The position numbers and the translations under genes are program-made. DNA of 64,000 bases from Atriophallophorus winterbourni. Its lineage: Eukaryota; Platyhelminthes; Trematoda; Plagiorchiida; Microphallidae. Below are positions 14,401 through 23,533 of the stretch, piece by piece. The stretch is taken from assembly GCA_013407085.1 (NCBI GenBank), contig JACCGJ010004931.1, forward strand, positions 1 to 64,000, given 5' to 3'. The notes beneath the pieces were generated by a model. It did not search any database. It worked only from the letters and a program-made list of their open reading frames with translations, and was not told the origin of the DNA. Position 1 is the first letter of the stretch; each line of letters starts with the position of its first letter.

Positions 14401-17400
14401 TGCGGTCTGACAAACTGGCATCAGATTCCAAGGCCCGTCTAGCTAGTTGTAATGCACTTGTTGTATCGACGTTGGTGAACAAAGCGCTCACATCAAAACT
14501 AACTATTATTTCATCGTTATCTATTGTTACCGACTTTAAGCGTGCTGCAAAGTCATTTGCGTTCTTGATGAACGATGCTGTATTGCCGAATAAAGGTTTC
14601 AACAAATAAGCCAAATGTCTAGCTAACTCGTGCGCAGGTGATCCGATACCGTCGACGATAGGTCTTACAGGAATGCCTTCTTTATGTATTTTAGGTAGGC
14701 CGTAGAACCTAGGAGTTAGAGTCGACTTGGGATACAGGTTATACCACAAGCCCTTTCCCAAACTCTCCTTAGCGCCAGGCAAATACCTAGAGACTACCGT
14801 TTTGCAATTATTTATTACCTTTTTCATTTTACCGTTATCTATCCGTTCATAAGGTCCCCCTGATAAGTGTACCCCAACCTTGACTAAATAGTCGCTTTTG
14901 TTCAAAATTACCGTTACTTTACCTTTATCAGCCTTATTAATGGCTATATTTGTATCTTGTTTCAGCGTAAGAAGTGCTTGCCTTTCGTGTGAATCAAGGT
15001 TTGCATCGCTTTGTTCCCGATTTTTAATGACACCTGCGATACAGTTTCTTACCGCGTCTGCCTGTTCGTTGGGGAGTGCATTTAATGATCCCTCAGCTTT
15101 CATAAAGCTCTTACTTATGCAGAAATTCAAGCCCTTCTCCAACAATCTTTGTTCAGCTTGCGAAAGTTGTCGATTAGATAAATTCAAAACACTAGAATAC
15201 TGGTTGCTAGATAATGACTTATTACATTTAACTGAAGAACGTTTATTATAAAACTCGAATAACTTGTTGAACTTACGGTTTTGTCTTTCTCCTATTCGAT
15301 CCGTTTGTGTGGCTGAAACCTCCGCGTGTTTTCCACAAATTCTGCAGAAATCCGCTTCGGATAATTCAACTCTAACCGATTGCACTCAAATTTCTCTGCA
15401 TTATGAATACACGATCGGTCCCAAACATATTCCAATCGATCACCAACACTAACTTTCGTATTTTAATTGGGTTTGCTTCGTAGTGCTATATGCATGAAAA
15501 CGGACGCAAGTTTCCGACTTGCTTAATCTTCTACCGAGACGGAGTTTCCGAAGGCCAGTTCGAAATGGTGCTCGTGGAAGAATTGTACGCCATACAACGA
15601 GCGTGTTTGAAATTCGCGTACGAAAAACCTCCACGCATCACATACATCGTCGTGCAGAAACGTCACCGTCTGCGCTTCATGCCCGCGAATTTGTACGTTT
15701 CTATGTCTGTTATAATCCTACCATTCTTTTTGTTTTGTTTTTCATTTATTTTCTGTAGTCTGTCTTCAGAAATAGCTCATTCACGTGCATTTCCATCACA
15801 CACACGCCCCACGACCGGTTTCGTGCTATTTGCAATCATCAGGTATGGACAGTTGAATCAGAATCCGCGAGCGCTTGAAATAGTGGAAGAATTATAAACA
15901 AGTTGTGCTTGTATGCGACTGTTGCATAATGTTGGTACCACCCACCTGTTCAATCACATGAGTCGGCACTCATGTAGACAGGGTTTAAACCCATGATCAT
16001 GAACGAAAAAGCTCATTTGCATGCATTTCCATCACACACACATTCACAACCGGTTTCGTGCTGTTAGCACTCATCGGGTAGGGACAGTAGAATCAGGATC
16101 CGCGTGCGCTTGAAACAGTGGAAAAATGGTAAACAAGTTGCGCTTGTATGCCACGTTTGAATTTTCAGTAATATTTTAAGGATTAGCGCCTCCTGTTCTC
16201 GTCTGGACGGGATCCGATCAATTTTACTCACTTGAGAACCGGGCCGTTGTACAGCAGTGCTGCTCCATGTGCGCTGAATCTCAACTCATTGATTTGGTTC
16301 AATGGTGTGTCTACTTTTACGGCCCATTGAGCTACACTGGGTGATGTTTTCCTGACACGATTCGAGTCACTCATACGAAGGAGACGAATACGGTCGCAAC
16401 CCACGGCCATATAGGCCAGGCTTCTTAATCAAATGCCTGAGTCGAGAACCCTAATTGTTCACTTGTTTAAGCTTCGCTCACATAGATTCATGATCATAAT
16501 TACATAAACTCCATAATTGATCAGCCGTCGCGTACGCCGAACAGAATCGTTTTGCCTGCTGCATACGCCATGGCGATATGCGGACACGAGCTACCGCTGG
16601 CGCTACTATTCAAACTGTTTCTGACATTGCTCTTTCGTCCTAACAGTTCCATTCCAACGTTAGGAATGATTGTGTTAACCCTTAACTGCCTGAATTATAT
16701 TTTACATTGAAATAATTTTTTTCTCCTGCATTTTTTTTCGATGAAACTGCTATCCTTAAATGGGGACAGAAAGTATTTTTAGTTTTTTATATATTACGGA
16801 AAATATAAAATTGGGACAAATTTGGTGCTGGCACCTTTTTCATTGATTTCCAGCTATAGTCATATGAGACATAAAAGGTAAAAAAGATTTCTCAATTAAA
16901 TTTTTTAATGTGAAACACACACAAGGTAGAAAAATAGGTTGAATAGAAAATAATGTATTTCCTTCATGCAGTCATCGCGATCAAAACCCATGGAATGCCG
17001 CAAATCAGTTCTTATGCTTGTCTAAGCATAAGTGGACATTGCATTTAGTGCAGAATATCTTCGTCTTTCCAGGACAGTTTTGAACCTGCATCGGTTTCTT
17101 TTTTTCTCGACACAAGGCACATGTGCCACTTGGTCCAACCTCACATAGTCGGATGGGGCTCCACACCTTCTTTTGCTGCTAGCGTCTTCACCTCTTAGAG
17201 ATGGGCGTCCACGTTTAGGAGGCAAGCAAATTTTTACAGCTTTGGTAAGGGTGAAAGCTACCTCAAGTTTGAAGGAAGCAAGCTGGAGCACTTCTTTTTT
17301 TGGAAGAGAAAGCCTCTTGCAGTCTCTACGATAACAAAGCCATGAATTAACTATAGCCATGTCAATGAAAGTGATAGATCAGACGGTGATAAGCTTTCTT

Positions 17401-20400
17401 TGATATCATGCTTATTCTATACAAAGAAAGAAGATGGTCTGCCACATCTACACCACCCATTGACTTATTGTATCGTTTCACAATAATCAGGGCAAGGTAC
17501 TTCAATGGACCTCTTTGTAGTTTTATCAAATCTACGGACAGTTGATAGAGGATTTGCCCTGGCAAATGTAGACACCAAATTGACTACTTTGTTGTCGTAC
17601 CAGCGAACCAGGGTGACACTTGAATGTCCCTCCATCAGTTCTTTCTCTTCAAAGGAGCCCCTGCCTTTTTTCATTAGGCGCTTGTCATTCTTCATGTTTT
17701 TTGGTAAGCCAGCTAATCGTGGCAGTCTAACTGTGCCACAACAAAATATCCCCACATCTGACAAGTATTGCAGAAGGTGCACAGAGGTGAACCAGTTATC
17801 AAAAAATACAAGATGGTCTTAGCAAGATGTAGCACAATATTTGAGCTAGCACCAATGTTTGGGACGTTGGGATCATCGACGGGGGATATTTTCCCAGTAT
17901 ATGGGATGAAATCGCACATCGTCCCACGATCGTCAGCGCGTACGAAAAGTTTGTAGCCAAACTTTTTAGGTTTATTCGGCAGGTATTGTTCGAGCATTTT
18001 TAAACATTTGAATGAGATTTGGGAGCATAAGTTCCGGTTGTATCATTTTTGGGGCACGCTCTTGTATAGGTTCACATGCCGGATGTCACATATTTGAGAC
18101 ATATTCCGACAGTCATATTTCGCATAGAAAAATATTTCATCATTCGTGTATACGTTGAATGTGTTCAGAAGATGTCTATAAATGAAGCAAAAAATTATCA
18201 GTATACTTACAAGGTTCTTCAGCCATTGCACGCAGAAAAATGAAGCACGGAGTGAAATTTCACAAGCGTCACCTCACTTCTGAAGTTTGTTGACAACTGG
18301 TGCGCTGCATTGCTCAGCTGTCTCAAACGCATACCAAACGAGAACCTGTGCCGATTCCGATACCCCCGCATACGAAAGTGATCTGTCTAATTTAACCTAT
18401 CATATACCTTTAAATTTCGTGTACCGAATTCGCCCCATTCGACCGTTAAGGGTTAAAGATGTTGGAACATCCTCCGTTTTGAATCTCTCGGACCCCTCTT
18501 TGGAACATCTCACTTCTGCTCACAACGGAAATCTGACTATCAGAACCTTGAGACCGATAAACGAACAGACTGCATTGGTCTGTAGCTTAAGCTGTTGATA
18601 TAAGTTGTCTATCAAAAACGCGCTTATTTAGTCCATCTATAATTACAGAACTGACTACTCCAGACCTTTTGATTCGCTACTGTCTTCGCTGTTCCTTTAA
18701 TACCCCACTTGCCATCTTGGGATATGTGGGTGTTGGTATCCACGCACAGGACTACCGCTCCTTTTTGAATGCCTATATGTATTCTTATTTTTGTTCGGTG
18801 TAGGTTTACGTTAAAGGTCTCTTCTACTACGCCTTAAAATGATAGGTCGATGGTGATTGAAGAGTTCTCTGATCCTTCAGTTCCAGAAACATATCTCACC
18901 ACTTTGAGTAACTCATTCCTCGTTTCTGTGGGATACTGCCAAGTATGGGCGGAACACGATGACGGAGGTTGTGGCACTTCAATGTCAGCCTGTTAAACTA
19001 TACAATCAGCGTCAAGATCCCACCGGATTTCGCGACGCTCAACTGAAATCGTTCATCAACGGCGTCATATACGTTCTGGACCTGAGCACGAACGCGTATC
19101 AAATGAATCTAAAGGGAGCTTGCGACACATATTTGGGACCAGATCATATGCTCCGCTCATATGACACGGAACGATCAATAGTGAAATCTGGTGAAACGTA
19201 ATAGCATTTTATCTTGTGTGTTACCAAGGGGTGGTGCTTTCTTATTATCGGATAGAAGATCATATGCTCCGCTCATGTGACACTGAATGATCAATAGTGA
19301 AATCCGATGAGACGTGATAGCATTTTGTCTTGGTTGTTAGCAAGTGGGTGTTTAGCTTTTCACCCGCTGTAAGTAACCAGAACAGGAACGCGTATAAGAT
19401 TATTTGACCAAGAGCCTGTGTCATCTATTATCTTTACGGTCGTGAACCATCAGTTTGAACACACGGATTTACCGAGATACAATGACCGATATTAACATGT
19501 ACAATATGCTATATAACGTGCCCCATGTTGTAATTTGCGCGAAACAAGCAATACATAAATGTCGACAAATTTCCAACAGAGTGATATCAAATCTTGTGCT
19601 TCGGTGGGGAGAACTGCGGCGTGATTGCTACAACGAAGCTTGTGCTTTCCATGTAATCTCTGGAAACGGACGGTAAAAACCAATACCTCAATAAAGGCTT
19701 GAAATCGGGAAATTGCCGTTGTGTTGGTCACACGCGATACACGACAGTTTGCTTGTGAAGTAACTTTCCTCCATTTGTCCAACGGTGCCCGTGCTTTCAA
19801 GCGAGGACGCTGGTCTAAAACTTGCTTCCTTGGTTCATTTCTCTAAACGGTGTCTGTTTTTTCGCCTATACATGTTATCTCTATCGCGCGTCTGATACTA
19901 TCATGTGCTATTCGTAATCAGGTCATCGAGAGTACGACGAAAAGTACCATAACAGTGTATCAATACTCAATGTATTTTGTTTAAAATGTATGGTGACGAG
20001 ATGTGTCGGGAATTGAGGTATTACGTGCTTCTTGAAGCATGCGATGATAACAAACCTGTCATTTTCGCAGGGTTATTTTGCATTCGTGCAGACGACATGA
20101 GTTATAATTAACAGTACAGAACACAATTGGTTGAATTGTGATTTGTGACAGGGTATTCTGTTGGGCATACCGTAGGATTGCCACCGAAATTCGAAATACG
20201 TTCCAACTCCATTCAATTTCAACCATGCCGTCATTCAGTCCCTTACTACTACAGTTTCTAGCTTATTTTGCTTGCGCTATCTGATTGTTGCTCCTTCCCC
20301 GTTCTGTTTCATTTTAGACCCTCCGATGGTAAGAAAACTAATGGCAACATTGAACCGGGAACGGTAATCGATAAAGATGTTGTCCATCACCGTGATTTTG

Positions 20401-23400
20401 ACTTTTATCTGAGTTCCGCTATTGGAATCCAGGTTCGTCCCTATCCGTTACCGTTTGTAATGCTAAACCTATTCTTACCATAATGAAGGTCTCGGTTTTA
20501 AAATCAATACTAGAATACTAATGGTTGTTGTTATTGGCGTTGAGAATAAATTTATTCTGTAATATGCGCTCCTTTCATATCTCTCTGAGTTCGCGATCAA
20601 GCTGAAACGGACGCTCTCTTATTCTAAACCAAAATTCTCGTTGTTTCTGTTTCTAAACACATCCGATGTACCCCAACAACGTTTGACGAGGTTGAATAAG
20701 ATTCATTCGGTGGAATACGTTCCGACTCACCTTGATTTCGTCCATACGTAAAATAGATCGTATCAAGGCGACGCACTTGCATGTGCACAACGAACGACAC
20801 TTTCTTTTGTTCGCCAGATTCATGTCAGAAATTTGGTAGCTGGTGTGATTTGTATACGTGGCCTTATTCCTGCACGCAAATTTTCTGTAATCAAATTAAT
20901 TTCACCACAAAATTAAGAGAATACAAGACGACATCAGATTTCAAATTGTCAAGCACGCCGTGAACTCAACCTGTACGAGGTTTCTTATTCGTCTTGATTG
21001 ATTGCTTCAATATACGTTTCAGTTTTTTTTTTCTAGTGCAGTAGCCAAAGTTTTGGGTCAGAGTTTTTACTGTTCATCTCGGTATCTCTTAATTCTGTTA
21101 AACGGTACGCGCCAAAAATTGTCCTTCGTTGATACGAAAACATGATGCTCGCATTCCCGTCACACACCACAATGTCAGAACCCGATACAACCGTGGCATG
21201 CAAGTATAACTTTGAAAACATGATGAATTTAGCAAACAGATGACGGTTCTGCATTGCCTGCTTCACGAATGTGCAATCGTGCGGTACTTTTGTGCTGTGT
21301 GGCTGACCGTGCTAAATTGACTGGCTACCGGTAGTGAGCTGCATGCTGAAATGCGCTGGAGTCTCACTATCATTTCTATTCTCTATCTCATATCTGTCTA
21401 GGCCTGGGCAACCTGACAGTATCTCAGCCCACATGCAGTCTACGACTGTGTGGCACTTTGCCTGGATCAGGCTTGTGCTTTCATACATACATACCTGCGT
21501 CAATCTTCTGTGGGTCGCATCTCACTTGCAATATAATTTGTTAGATGGCCACACACCTTTCATTCTGTGTTTTGCCGTTTGCTAGGCTGTATCGGTTAGG
21601 AAATCCTTGTATAAAGAATCGGGGTCATCGAATCTAGTAGATTCGCTCGTAAATTTTAGTATAAAGATCAAAACTAGTTCCTGTTTGCGTTTACCCGTTT
21701 TTAACGATTCATTCAGTTTTACGACAAAGTCCGATCCGGCATTGAGTTTGGCAATGCTTTCATGCATTCAGTGAGGTATGTGTGCAGTCACAATTCTGAC
21801 GCCCGGCAAACTTGTCCACAGTTATGGACTGCATGTTTCCTGGAATACTTTCATGTAGCCTTAATCCAGACAGTTATAATAAAGGGTAACGGTTGAGGCT
21901 ATATCCTGTTTCCATAGGCAGCTCAGCACCAGTGGTAAATCAATTTAATAATGTGTTACCTATGCAGTGCAAGATTGCACATTCGTCCATCTAGCATAGA
22001 CACTGCCTAATAGTGGGATTGAAGAAAGTAAACTATTCTTGTTGATAAGCTTTTGCAATGCCTCAACCCTAGGGCGGTACTGTTGATAATAAAATTGGTC
22101 GATTAGAAATTAAAATTACGTTAATCAGCAATCGCGTGTATGTTATCCAAGCCCTTAGTTCTGTCGTTTCGAATTCGAGGACAGAACCGATAGATAGACT
22201 GCTTCAACTTTCAACTCTGTTCGTTTGTGGACCGTTGCTTGCGTTCTATTGAGAAAGGGTGCGCACATCGCAAGATTACCGAAGCTCAGCTGCTGTTCGT
22301 GCTGATGCGTATGAACAACCAGAATGTATCGATAGACGTGGTGTTGCTATAGTGGATGGAGGGAAGTGGTACTTACGTAGGCTAAATTGATGTCAACTCA
22401 CGCTGCACGCCTCGATGATACTCGATGCAATGTTCACCACGTTTCATATTCACTTGTCCCAATTCGCCCCCTGAGGTCAAACTTTTCATCGATAATCACA
22501 TTCACCCGAGAATCGCACAACACAAACACATCAATTTGTCAATACATTGCTTACACACCTGACAAAGATTGGAACACACACGTGTGTTTCATAGGCAAAT
22601 CTCGTTACCACACCTCAACCTATCCGTATCGGCGGTCGCTTCGATCTGATTTGTCAATCGGTTTCCTGTCACCCGGTTCAATTCAAGCCCCCACAACGAT
22701 GTGCTCGTGTAACCGAACTCACGTTTAATAGCTGCTGACCTTCTCCATATAGTCCTTTTTCGGAGGTGTTGTCATTCGAACGGTTCTCGTGAACTTCTGA
22801 AACTCAGAATTCTTGCTGGTTTATGATTATCGTTGTCGGGATTTCAGAAGGTTGTCGCTCTTGTTTTGTACCATATCTATTTCTATTGTACCATATTTCT
22901 ATTTCCCCCCTCATATCTGTCTAGGCCTGGGCAACCTGGCAGTATCTTAGCCCACGTGCAGTCTCTGACTGTGCGGCACTTTGCCTGGATCAGGCTTGTG
23001 CTTTCATACCATACCATATCTACATATCATTCGGGAACTCGAGTCTTGCTTGCACGCTTTATTTTTTATTGTATGTGATGCACTCTTGTATTGGAACTCA
23101 CATGATGGTATGAAAGCACAAGCCTTATCCTAGCATAGTGCCGCACGATCCTATGACGTCTCTTGTGCTCCAGATAGGTGCATTTGCTCCCACAAGCCCC
23201 GTCGATCGTTTGCTCTGCACCTTCGTTTTAACATTGCCTTTTCTGTTTCTCTTGCAGGGTACCGTGAAGCCTGCCTACTACCGTGTGCTGTATGATGATT
23301 CTAGCTGGTCGTCTGAGGAGTTGCAAAATTTCAGCTTCTATTTGTGTCACAATTACATGCGATGTTCTCGAAGTGTGTCTTATCCAAGCCCCACATATTA

Positions 23401-23533
23401 CGCACATTTGGCAGCGTATCGTGCCCGTGCTTGGTTGTCAGACACGCCTAGCCTCGCAAACAATATGTTCGACAAAAAATCAAATCAATTCCGTATCCAT
23501 CGGAATCAGTTTCTGAAGATGTTTTTCGTGTGA
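2228..23533 (+). CDS. Argonaute (AGO-subfamily, flatworm FLAgo-like), 13 visible exons, lacks only the first exon
   Basis: RNA-guided silencing endonuclease of the cytoplasmic RISC. Exons (GT-AG): 2228-2461, 3795-4062, 4096-4281, 4319-4466, 4699-4844, 4876-5048, 8027-8231, 10138-10269, 11580-11712, 12708-13015, 15484-15692, 20318-20432, 23258-23533. Phases agree at every junction and total 2533 nt, about 843 codons to TGA, close to the usual 850-1000. The order is N, linker, PAZ (LKYPDLPCVK), MID and PIWI. The 5'-phosphate pocket Tyr and Lys (SYYEIK), Gln (TQCV) and two Lys (LKINCKLGG) are kept. The slicer tetrad is complete: Asp in GADVTHPPPG, Glu in TTREIID, Asp in FYRDGVSEGQ, His in YYAHLAAYRAR. 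It is more divergent than canonical animal AGO1, and ends MFFV instead of MYFA, so I infer a flatworm-specific AGO paralogue; that subgroup is not proven. The start-codon exon is not identified. Confidence 0.93.
2566..2795 (+). repeat. SINE-like family B copy 1
   Basis: About 230 bp repeat beginning GAAAGCACAAGCCTGATCCA and running through the CTCCAGCGTGT and AATTTAGCACGGTGT blocks. Other copies lie at 9355, 21262 (minus), 22888 (minus), 23108, 41605 and 61540. No coding potential and no clear RNA polymerase III boxes. Confidence 0.7.
3795..4062 (+). CDS. Argonaute exon (N domain)
   Basis: Contains HVIYDGGSMLFSL, equivalent to the VYDGKKNIYT strand of the N domain. The acceptor CCACTAG was chosen because it is the only nearby AG that fits phase 2 and leaves no stop. 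The polypyrimidine tract is weak, so this left edge is the least certain of the gene. Donor is GTACGC. Confidence 0.8.
4096..4281 (+). CDS. Argonaute exon (linker 1)
   Basis: 62 codons in phase 0, bounded by AATAG and GTGAGT. Encodes the linker with MGRNALFEL and RGYFTSVRPQWK, matching the GRSFFS and GFHQSVRPAMWK positions of animal AGOs. The preceding intron is only 33 bp. Confidence 0.9.
4319..4466 (+). CDS. Argonaute exon (PAZ, first part)
   Basis: Short 37-bp intron precedes it; donor GTAAGT. Starts SFKAFLVPGNVADVLYGKY, the position of the AFYKAQPVIEFM helix. Ends in phase 1. Confidence 0.87.
4699..4844 (+). CDS. Argonaute exon (PAZ core)
   Basis: Follows TCTCTCAG. Contains RRYKIHGIS and YKINLKYPDLPCVK, the guide 3'-end binding fold of PAZ. 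Ends in phase 0 before GTTTGT. Confidence 0.92.
4876..5048 (+). CDS. Argonaute exon (PAZ end, linker 2)
   Basis: Contains VYIPMELLDI, equivalent to TYLPLEVCNI, then the helical linker. A 31-bp intron precedes it. The donor GTACGT splits a codon in phase 2, which fits the acceptor at 8026 nearly 3 kb away. Confidence 0.88.
5176..5971 (-). mobile_element. Gypsy-type LTR retrotransposon fragment (protease then RT), antisense in Argonaute intron
   Basis: On the minus strand 5971-5501 encodes an aspartic protease remnant (LDTASDITII, then LFGLDWFDLL). 5535-5176 encodes the N-terminal RT region (SDWAAPIVVVKKPKG, RICADFSTGLN, then a YFTKL block). The two parts are in different frames, so the element is broken. 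No LTRs are visible near it. The motif order is that of Ty3/Gypsy elements. Confidence 0.85.
5960..6310 (-). mobile_element. RTE-type non-LTR RT fragment, antisense
   Basis: The minus strand reads QKAGFRPVRGC followed by a TLQRILELRH block and IAIFLDFKGVFDS, the fingers-palm region of RTE-like reverse transcriptase. Stops occur upstream of it. It abuts the Gypsy protease fragment directly, on the same strand. Confidence 0.72.
6785..7190 (+). mobile_element. C-terminal remnant of a non-LTR retrotransposon, sense
   Basis: Broken plus-strand frames resemble the ORF2 tail of trematode LINEs: a LRWIAHV block near 6790, then ETVEMKRHQWRECV near 7110-7150. Frameshifts and stops separate them. It is the one LINE remnant in the Argonaute introns that lies in the gene's own orientation. 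The (GA) run at 7078-7090 lies inside it. Confidence 0.45.
7281..8026. other. Intron sequence without recognised features
   Basis: AT-rich intronic DNA between a LINE remnant and an Argonaute exon. I see no coding or repeat signature except short GATT repeats near 7935. Confidence 0.5.
8027..8231 (+). CDS. Argonaute exon (linker 2 to MID)
   Basis: Begins after CCCTTAG and completes the split codon. Encodes DIFERFGINVDM, then NRGFWPVPRFHTP and ends VFVVPGKS before GTACGT, phase 0. It corresponds to the EFGIKVKDDMT and GVWDMRGK parts of animal AGOs. Confidence 0.9.
8232..10137. other. Argonaute intron, mostly unannotated
   Basis: Apart from the family B repeat at 9355-9590, I see no recognisable feature. 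A 115-codon open frame at 8797-9144 has no family motif. Confidence 0.45.
9355..9590 (+). repeat. SINE-like family B copy 2
   Basis: Begins TATGAAAGCACAAGCCTGAT and keeps the GGCTAAGATACTGT, CTCCAGCGTGT and CTCACTACCGGT blocks of the family. Same orientation as copy 1. Confidence 0.7.
10138..10269 (+). CDS. Argonaute exon (MID)
   Basis: 44 codons in phase 0 between ATTTCAG and GTGAGA. Encodes GVYSVVKRNLEHEG and ends with the NAKLKQALEQ helix that precedes the MID nucleotide-specificity strand. Confidence 0.88.
10270..11579. other. Argonaute intron without recognised features
   Basis: 1.3 kb of AT-rich DNA. No element termini, repeats or coding motifs seen. Confidence 0.5.
11580..11712 (+). 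CDS. Argonaute exon (MID phosphate pocket)
   Basis: Starts after GCATTGCAG. Encodes ALAILVLRDTNSYYEIKRNG and LLGMPTQCV, holding three of the five residues that anchor the guide 5' phosphate. I place the donor at GTATGT (11713): this gives phase 1 and a continuous frame into the next exon, whereas the earlier GTATGG would break the frame. Confidence 0.88.
11713..12707. other. Argonaute intron without recognised features
   Basis: About 1 kb, AT-rich, ending in a good TTCCTCAG acceptor. No repeat or coding signature seen. Confidence 0.5.
12708..13015 (+). CDS. Argonaute exon (PIWI, catalytic Asp-1 and Glu)
   Basis: Encodes NLLLKINCKLGG, VFGADVTHPPPG with the first catalytic Asp, and TTREIIDNLESMVEELLK with the glutamate finger. 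Ends at AAAG|GTTTGT in phase 0. Confidence 0.93.
13419..15385 (-). mobile_element. Penelope-like element: RT plus GIY-YIG endonuclease, one internal break
   Basis: On the minus strand 15385-14282 encodes the RT N-terminal half (LNFCISKSF, NKADKGKVTVIL, RFYGLPKIHKEGIPVRPIV, VSFDVSALFTNV). 14324-13419 encodes the rest (MGSPISPVLANMY, HYVDDTFVI) and a GIY-YIG nuclease (GVYIGQTSR with a CxxC nearby). The halves are in different frames where a short deletion removes residues just before MGSP. The 3' end stops soon after AEHVLDTGH, so the tail is truncated. It sits in an Argonaute intron, ending 98 bp before the next exon. Confidence 0.9.
15484..15692 (+). CDS. Argonaute exon (PIWI, catalytic Asp-2)
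   Basis: Follows TTCGTAG. Encodes CLIFYRDGVSEGQ, then ITYIVVQKRHRLRFMP. The in-frame ATG at 15490 is internal, not a start. Ends in phase 2 at GTACGT. Confidence 0.93.
15775..16154 (-). repeat. Hammerhead repeat family A, tandem copy (1.6 units, 236-bp period)
   Basis: Head-to-tail copies start GCTCATTCACGTGCATTTCC at 15775 and GCTCATTTGCATGCATTTCC at 16011. Each contains, on the minus strand, a hammerhead-like core. Unit 1 core (15807-15848) keeps CUGAUGA, GAAA, ACCGGU and GUC but has a stem II end mismatch. Unit 2 has CCGAUGA and a GUU site. Both look decayed. The unit also carries hairpin-forming blocks such as GGTTTAAACC. Confidence 0.75.
16679..18452 (-). mobile_element. piggyBac-like DNA transposon with both ends, degenerate transposase
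   Basis: Bounded by TTAA at 16675-16678 and 18453-18456. The termini are CCCTTAACTG and, inverted, CCCTTAACGG. Minus-strand frames give piggyBac transposase blocks: LEQYLPNKPKKFGYKLFVRA, VRWYDNKVVNL, IEVPCPDYC, MGGVDVADHLLSLYRI, IVNSWLCYRRD, and a C-terminal Cys-containing region near 17080-17110. Frames shift between blocks and only about 1.2 kb is coding, so the N-terminal third is probably lost. Confidence 0.9.
19141..19346. repeat. Two-copy tandem duplication, 116-bp period
   Basis: AGATCATATGCTCCGCTCAT begins at 19141 and again at 19257 (one early change), followed by closely similar sequence through AGCATTTT and CAAG(G/T)GGTG. An open frame at 18959-19201 runs into the first copy; it has no recognised motif. 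Confidence 0.75.
20318..20432 (+). CDS. Argonaute exon (PIWI)
   Basis: Follows TTTTAG and completes the split Leu codon. Encodes NIEPGTVIDKDVVHH then DFDFYLSSAIGIQ, equal to the PAGTTVDTNITHP and EFDFYLCSHAGIQ segment. Ends in phase 0. Confidence 0.92.
21262..21508 (-). repeat. SINE-like family B copy 3 (inverted)
   Basis: Reverse complement of copies 1 and 2, including CTGGATCAGGCTTGTGCTTT and CTACCGGTAGTGAGCTGCAT. It is the fullest inverted copy. Confidence 0.72.
21838..22000 (+). repeat. SINE-like family B, decayed copy
   Basis: Only short blocks survive (AATCAATTTAATAATGTGTTA, GTGCAAGATTGCAC-like end). Orientation and limits are approximate. Confidence 0.35.
22401..22835 (+). repeat. 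Unclassified dispersed repeat C, copy 1
   Basis: About 430 bp sharing a long series of blocks with 36385-36790 in the same order and strand: TTTCATATTCACTTG, AATCACATTCA, CACAACACAA, GATCTGATTTGTCAATCG and GGTGTTGT...CGAACGGT. No terminal inverted repeats or coding motif recognised. Confidence 0.6.
22888..23012 (-). repeat. SINE-like family B, 5' part (inverted)
   Basis: Carries GTCTAGGCCTGGGCAACCTG and GGATCAGGCTTGTGCTTTCA in reverse orientation. Truncated. Confidence 0.65.
23108..23152 (+). repeat. SINE-like family B, short 5' fragment
   Basis: Only about 45 bp (GTATGAAAGCACAAGCCTTA...) with the same first blocks as the full copies. It stops just upstream of the last Argonaute intron's 3' end. 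Confidence 0.55.
23258..23533 (+). CDS. Argonaute terminal exon (PIWI, catalytic His)
   Basis: Follows CTCTTGCAG. Encodes GTVKPAYYRVLYDD, CHNYMRCSRSVSYPSP and YYAHLAAYRARAW with the catalytic His. Ends LKMFFV-TGA, the position of the MYFA terminus of animal AGOs. Confidence 0.94.
   Translation, partial: GTVKPAYYRVLYDDSSWSSEELQNFSFYLCHNYMRCSRSVSYPSPTYYAHLAAYRARAWLSDTPSLANNMFDKKSNQFRIHRNQFLKMFFV

Noticed and set aside
15490..15897. ATG at 15490 as the start of a separate gene
   Set aside because: The frame is Argonaute PIWI exon with a clear acceptor at 15483 and donor at 15693; the ATG is internal.
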